Source: Candidatus Nitrosopumilus sp.
GTDB lineage: Archaea; Thermoproteota; Nitrososphaeria; Nitrososphaerales; Nitrosopumilaceae
Direction of reading: 5' to 3'
DNA length: 7,814 nucleotides
Assembly: GCA_018674605.1 (NCBI GenBank)
Contig: JABGZU010000130.1
Span: 1-7,814, forward strand
The position numbers and the translations under genes are program-made. Below the pieces are notes generated by a model, which was not told the origin of the DNA, ran no database searches, and saw nothing but the letters and a program-made list of their open reading frames with translations. Shown piece after piece: positions 5,679 to 7,814 of the stretch (positions are counted from its first letter, which is position 1; the number at the start of each line of letters is the position of its first letter).

Positions 5679-7115
5679 TCCGTAATCAGACCATTTAGAA
5701 TCAACAAGATTTTTTGTTTTATCATCAACTTTTACTTGTTGTTGAATTTCTCTCATGTATCCTTCTTCTCTTGTTTTTTGAGTTGCGTCTATTCCCATTT
5801 TAGATCCTAAATTCACTAATGGCGATGCTGGATCTAATGTATCTGTAGGTGTGTTGTTGATAATTATTGTATCCCTTGCAGCATCAGACCTTGTAGTGAT
5901 AGCCCATATCACATCATCCATATCATGTACATTGATATCTTCATCTACTACCACAAACATCTTTGTAAGTGAAAGTTGTCCCATTCCCCACAACCCCATC
6001 ATGACTTTTTTTGCTTGACCTGGATATCTTTTCTTAATTGAGATAACTGCAAAACCTTGAAACCATCCTGCAGCTGGCATGCTAAAATCTACTACTTCTG
6101 GATGGAACATCTGAACAAGTGGTAAAAATGAACGTTCGATGACTTTGCCAATGTATGCATCTTCAAGAATTGGTTTACCTACTACTGTTGTGAGATAAAC
6201 TGGATTCTTTCTTCTCATTATTCCTGTTAATGTAAATGTTGGATATGGCTCAACTGGAGTGTAATATCCTGTGTGATCTCCAAATGGTCCTTCATCTCTA
6301 ATGTCTTCTGGATCAACATATCCTTCTAAAACAATTTCTGCATTTGCTGGAACTTCTAAATCAATTGTTTTACATTTGACTGTCTTGATTCCTTCTTTTC
6401 TTGTAATTCCTGCAAATAGGTATTTGTCTAATCCTTCTGGAACTGGTGCTATTGATGAAAATACTGTTGCAGGTTCTCCTCCGATAATTATTGCAGTTGG
6501 TATTTTTTCTCCTTTATCTTTTGAGATGTCTGAATGATTTGCACCTCTCTTGTGTTTTTGCCAATGCATTGATGCATGTGTTTTATCTATAATCTGCATT
6601 CTAAAAACACCTAAATTTCTAACTCCTGTTTCTGGATGTTTTGTTGCAACTAATCCTAATGTTATGAATCGCTCTGCATCATCAGGCCATGATTTTATTA
6701 TTGGTAAATCATCAAAAGATGCATCAGTTGATGTTACCTCTGTAACTAGTCCTTTTGATTCTAATTTAGGAAATGACGCTGTCATTTTAGAAAGTTCTGG
6801 AAGTTTTTTAATTTTATTTAATAATCCTGATGGCATATCCATCTTTGTCATATCTGTAATACGTTGTCCAATTTCTGTAAAGTCTGTCATTCCCAATCCT
6901 ATCTCTAATCTTTTCATTGAACCAAATGCATTTCCTAAAACTGGAATACTATGTCCTTTTACATTTTCAAAAAGTATTGCTGAACCATTGGAGTACATTT
7001 CTCTTCGTAAAATTTCTGCAATCTCTAAATCCGTATCTACTTCTGTTTTAACTCGTTTTAATTCACCTTGTTTTTCAAGTTCTGCGATGAATTCTTGAGT
7101 ATCCTGAATTGGCAT
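5673..7115 (-). CDS. ubiD: UbiD-family prenylated-FMN-dependent decarboxylase (menaquinone-type candidate)
   Basis: UbiD enzymes decarboxylate aromatic or unsaturated acids with prenylated FMN made by UbiX. The 480-residue protein is full length. Visible are RNLGVFRMQ (residues 166-174), MHWQKHKRGANH (183-194), IIGGEPA (210-216), DEGPFGDHTGYY (274-285) and the C-terminal SKMGIDAT (438-445). Arg172, Glu275 and Asp280 match the spacing of the R...ExxxxE/D catalytic set of the family. The start is taken as ATG at 7113-7115; the frame opens two codons earlier at a TTG, less likely because a TATA-like element lies about 26 bases before the ATG. Convergence with mqnC suggests the late decarboxylation of prenylated 1,4-dihydroxy-6-naphthoate carboxylate in the futalosine route, but the substrate cannot be read from sequence; other aromatic acids are possible. 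Confidence 0.9.
   Translation of the reverse strand: MPIQDTQEFIAELEKQGELKRVKTEVDTDLEIAEILRREMYSNGSAILFENVKGHSIPVLGNAFGSMKRLEIGLGMTDFTEIGQRITDMTKMDMPSGLLNKIKKLPELSKMTASFPKLESKGLVTEVTSTDASFDDLPIIKSWPDDAERFITLGLVATKHPETGVRNLGVFRMQIIDKTHASMHWQKHKRGANHSDISKDKGEKIPTAIIIGGEPATVFSSIAPVPEGLDKYLFAGITRKEGIKTVKCKTIDLEVPANAEIVLEGYVDPEDIRDEGPFGDHTGYYTPVEPYPTFTLTGIMRRKNPVYLTTVVGKPILEDAYIGKVIERSFLPLVQMFHPEVVDFSMPAAGWFQGFAVISIKKRYPGQAKKVMMGLWGMGQLSLTKMFVVVDEDINVHDMDDVIWAITTRSDAARDTIIINNTPTDTLDPASPLVNLGSKMGIDATQKTREEGYMREIQQQVKVDDKTKNLVDSKWSDYGL
5710..5720 (+). terminator. Possible T-run terminator for mqnC
   Basis: TTTTTTGTTTT begins 32 bases after the mqnC stop, inside the 3' end of the opposing ubiD gene. 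Archaeal RNA polymerase stops at T-rich runs without a hairpin, so this is the first reasonable stop site. T-rich plus-strand runs are common here because they lie opposite Lys/Asn codons, so support is weak. Confidence 0.25.
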
Positions 7116-7136
7116 ATTCAACGTTTTTCTAAATCA

Positions 7137-7144
7137 GGTATAAG
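7137..7144 (-). promoter_or_regulatory. Possible TATA box of ubiD
   Basis: The minus strand reads CTTATACC, centred about 26 bases before the ATG at 7115. This would give a leaderless message starting at the ATG itself. It partly overlaps an 8-base palindrome, TAAGCTTA (7141-7148). No minus-strand T-run separates ubiD from the upstream small gene, so read-through from that gene is also possible. Confidence 0.35.
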
Positions 7145-7166
7145 CTTAACTGGATTTTTTTAATTT

Positions 7167-7541
7167 CTACATTGGTGGTAATTCTGTTTTTTTATCATGT
7201 CCGCCAGACCCAAATTTACAGTAAAAGCACATTTGTGATTCCATGTATTTTAACTGCACAATTTTGATTGCACCTAACTTTAATGCAATTTTTGTCAAAA
7301 TTCTGTATTTTAATGGCATTGCTGGAATTACTTCATCTAAATACACTCTGTAATGATCTGGACAGAACTTTAGTGTAACTTTAGATGGCTCTTTTCCTTT
7401 TTCATTTACTTGTTTTGTGAAATTGATCTGCTCTCTAATGTATTCGTGTTTTGGACATGGACAATTTCGTCCTTCTGGATGTTTGTATGCTGGTGTATTT
7501 TTCCAATCAAAATCTGGGTATTCTTTCTCAAAATCATCCAT
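7167..7541 (-). CDS. Hypothetical small Cys/His-rich protein, probably metal-binding
   Basis: I do not recognise this 124-residue protein. It has three Cys/His clusters: CPCPKH (Cys27, Cys29, His32), CPDH (Cys60, His63) and CFYCKFGSGGH (Cys105, Cys108, His115). Five cysteines plus several histidines at these spacings suggest zinc or iron-sulphur binding, but no known motif is matched exactly. The N-terminus is acidic and aromatic (DDFEKEYPDFDW), the centre is basic, and residues 75-98 could form an amphipathic helix. There is no signal peptide or convincing membrane segment. Coding is supported by an intact frame, the clustered Cys pattern, a good TATA-like element 26 bases before the ATG, and tight placement 51 bases upstream of ubiD on the same strand. 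Co-transcription with ubiD is plausible; a functional link is only a guess. Confidence 0.8.
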   Translation of the reverse strand: MDDFEKEYPDFDWKNTPAYKHPEGRNCPCPKHEYIREQINFTKQVNEKGKEPSKVTLKFCPDHYRVYLDEVIPAMPLKYRILTKIALKLGAIKIVQLKYMESQMCFYCKFGSGGHDKKTELPPM

Positions 7542-7563
7542 AATACTTTGTAACTAAATTTAA

Positions 7564-7572
7564 CATATAAAA
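7564..7572 (-). promoter_or_regulatory. Probable TATA box of the small Cys/His-rich gene
   Basis: The minus strand reads TTTTATATG, centred about 27 bases before the ATG at 7541. The transcript would begin at or one base before the ATG. No Shine-Dalgarno sequence is present, which fits a leaderless message. It is the best TATA match in the window. Confidence 0.5.
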
Positions 7573-7605
7573 TTGATCATATTTTCACATAGTAATCAAA
7601 CCAAA

Positions 7606-7615
7606 TCTAAATAAA
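7606..7615 (+). promoter_or_regulatory. Probable TATA box of the right-edge gene
   Basis: TCTAAATAAA is centred about 28 bases before the ATG at 7639, which would place the transcript start 2-3 bases before the ATG. There is no ribosome binding site, in line with a nearly leaderless message. A GC-rich inverted repeat lies directly downstream. Confidence 0.45.
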
Positions 7616-7616
7616 C

Positions 7617-7627
7617 CCCGAATCGGG
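7617..7627. repeat. Perfect GC-rich inverted repeat, candidate operator
   Basis: CCCGA-A-TCGGG has two 5-base arms that are exact reverse complements around one base. It lies between the TATA-like element and the expected transcript start of the right-edge gene. It is conspicuous because the surrounding 100 bases are very AT-rich. A regulator bound here would block polymerase loading or initiation; that role is inferred from position only. Confidence 0.4.
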
Positions 7628-7638
7628 CATGCAAATTA

Positions 7639-7814
7639 ATGGCAACTGCTAAAAAACAAACAAAGCAAGATCTTGAAAACAAGATTGCCGAATTAGAAGC
7701 AAAATTAGTTAAATTGTCTGATCAGCTACAATCAAAACCAGCAGAAACTAAACCTGCTAATGCTGAAACAGCAAAACCAAAACCAACTTTACCTAAAGGT
7801 ACTGCACCAAAACC
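7639..7814 (+). CDS. N-terminal part of an unrecognised protein with helix plus Lys/Pro/Ala-rich linker, cut by window edge
   Basis: Only the first 58 codons are visible, starting at ATG 7639. Residues 1-32 (from MATAKKQTKQ to KLSDQLQSK) are rich in Lys, Gln, Glu and Leu, with Leu/Ile spacing (L12, I16, L19, L23, L26, L30) that looks like a short coiled coil. Residues 33-58 are a low-complexity stretch rich in Pro, Lys, Ala and Thr, which looks like a flexible linker. A domain probably follows beyond the edge, so the function cannot be named. Coding is supported by the open frame to the edge, the codon pattern, the coherent helix-plus-linker composition and the TATA-like element at promoter spacing. 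An ATG 10 bases upstream in another frame stops after seven codons and is not the start. Confidence 0.75.
   Translation, partial: MATAKKQTKQDLENKIAELEAKLVKLSDQLQSKPAETKPANAETAKPKPTLPKGTAPK

Noticed and set aside
6550..7098. Plus-strand open frame of 182 codons
   Set aside because: It is antisense to the well-supported ubiD gene, has no promoter or ribosome binding site, and has a Ser/Phe/Ile-rich composition typical of antisense frames here.
7141..7148. TAAGCTTA palindrome overlapping the ubiD promoter as an operator
   Set aside because: An 8-base AT-rich palindrome is expected often by chance in DNA of this composition, and its arms do not extend further as an exact repeat.
7151..7163. T-rich run after the small Cys/His-rich gene as its terminator
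   Set aside because: The run is on the plus strand, so the minus-strand transcript would read A residues there, which do not terminate archaeal transcription.

Overview
The window is AT-rich chromosomal DNA from an archaeon, most likely a marine ammonia-oxidising Nitrososphaeria (Thaumarchaeota) of the Nitrosopumilus/Nitrosarchaeum type. The evidence is the pairing of ADH synthase with 3-dehydroquinate synthase II in place of the bacterial DAHP route, a GHMP-type archaeal shikimate kinase, promoters that look like TATA boxes about 26-31 bases before the start codon, and a futalosine-pathway enzyme next to a UbiD decarboxylase. The placement at genus level is an impression from protein and base composition, not a measured result. 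No mobile element, CRISPR array, tRNA or rRNA is visible, and no gap between genes exceeds about 150 bases.

Positions 1-4413 (minus strand) hold a tightly packed shikimate-pathway operon in almost exact reaction order: ADH synthase, 3-dehydroquinate synthase II, 3-dehydroquinate dehydratase, shikimate dehydrogenase, archaeal shikimate kinase, and the first 66 codons of EPSP synthase, which runs off the left edge. Most junctions overlap or lie 1 base apart. The one wider gap (35 bases, before shikimate dehydrogenase) contains a possible internal promoter. Together the genes lead from aspartate semialdehyde plus a deoxy-keto-hexose phosphate to EPSP, one step short of chorismate.

Positions 4414-4559 are a divergent promoter region. 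It serves the operon leftward and, rightward, a radical SAM enzyme of the MqnC type (4560-5678, TTG start with a Shine-Dalgarno sequence). Facing it and overlapping its end by 6 bases is a UbiD-family decarboxylase (5673-7115, minus strand). MqnC and UbiD-type enzymes act early and late in menaquinone synthesis from chorismate, so the window plausibly joins chorismate supply to its use in respiratory quinone synthesis.

Upstream of ubiD on the same strand is a small unrecognised Cys/His-rich protein (7167-7541) that looks metal-binding. A second divergent promoter region (7542-7638) separates it from the start of a rightward gene whose visible part encodes a short charged helix followed by a Lys/Pro/Ala-rich linker. 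That promoter region carries a GC-rich perfect inverted repeat between the TATA-like element and the start codon.

Overall this is an ordinary biosynthetic region. The points that deserve a second look are the small Cys/His protein, the palindrome before the right-edge gene, the mqnC/ubiD arrangement and the mixed translation-start signals.
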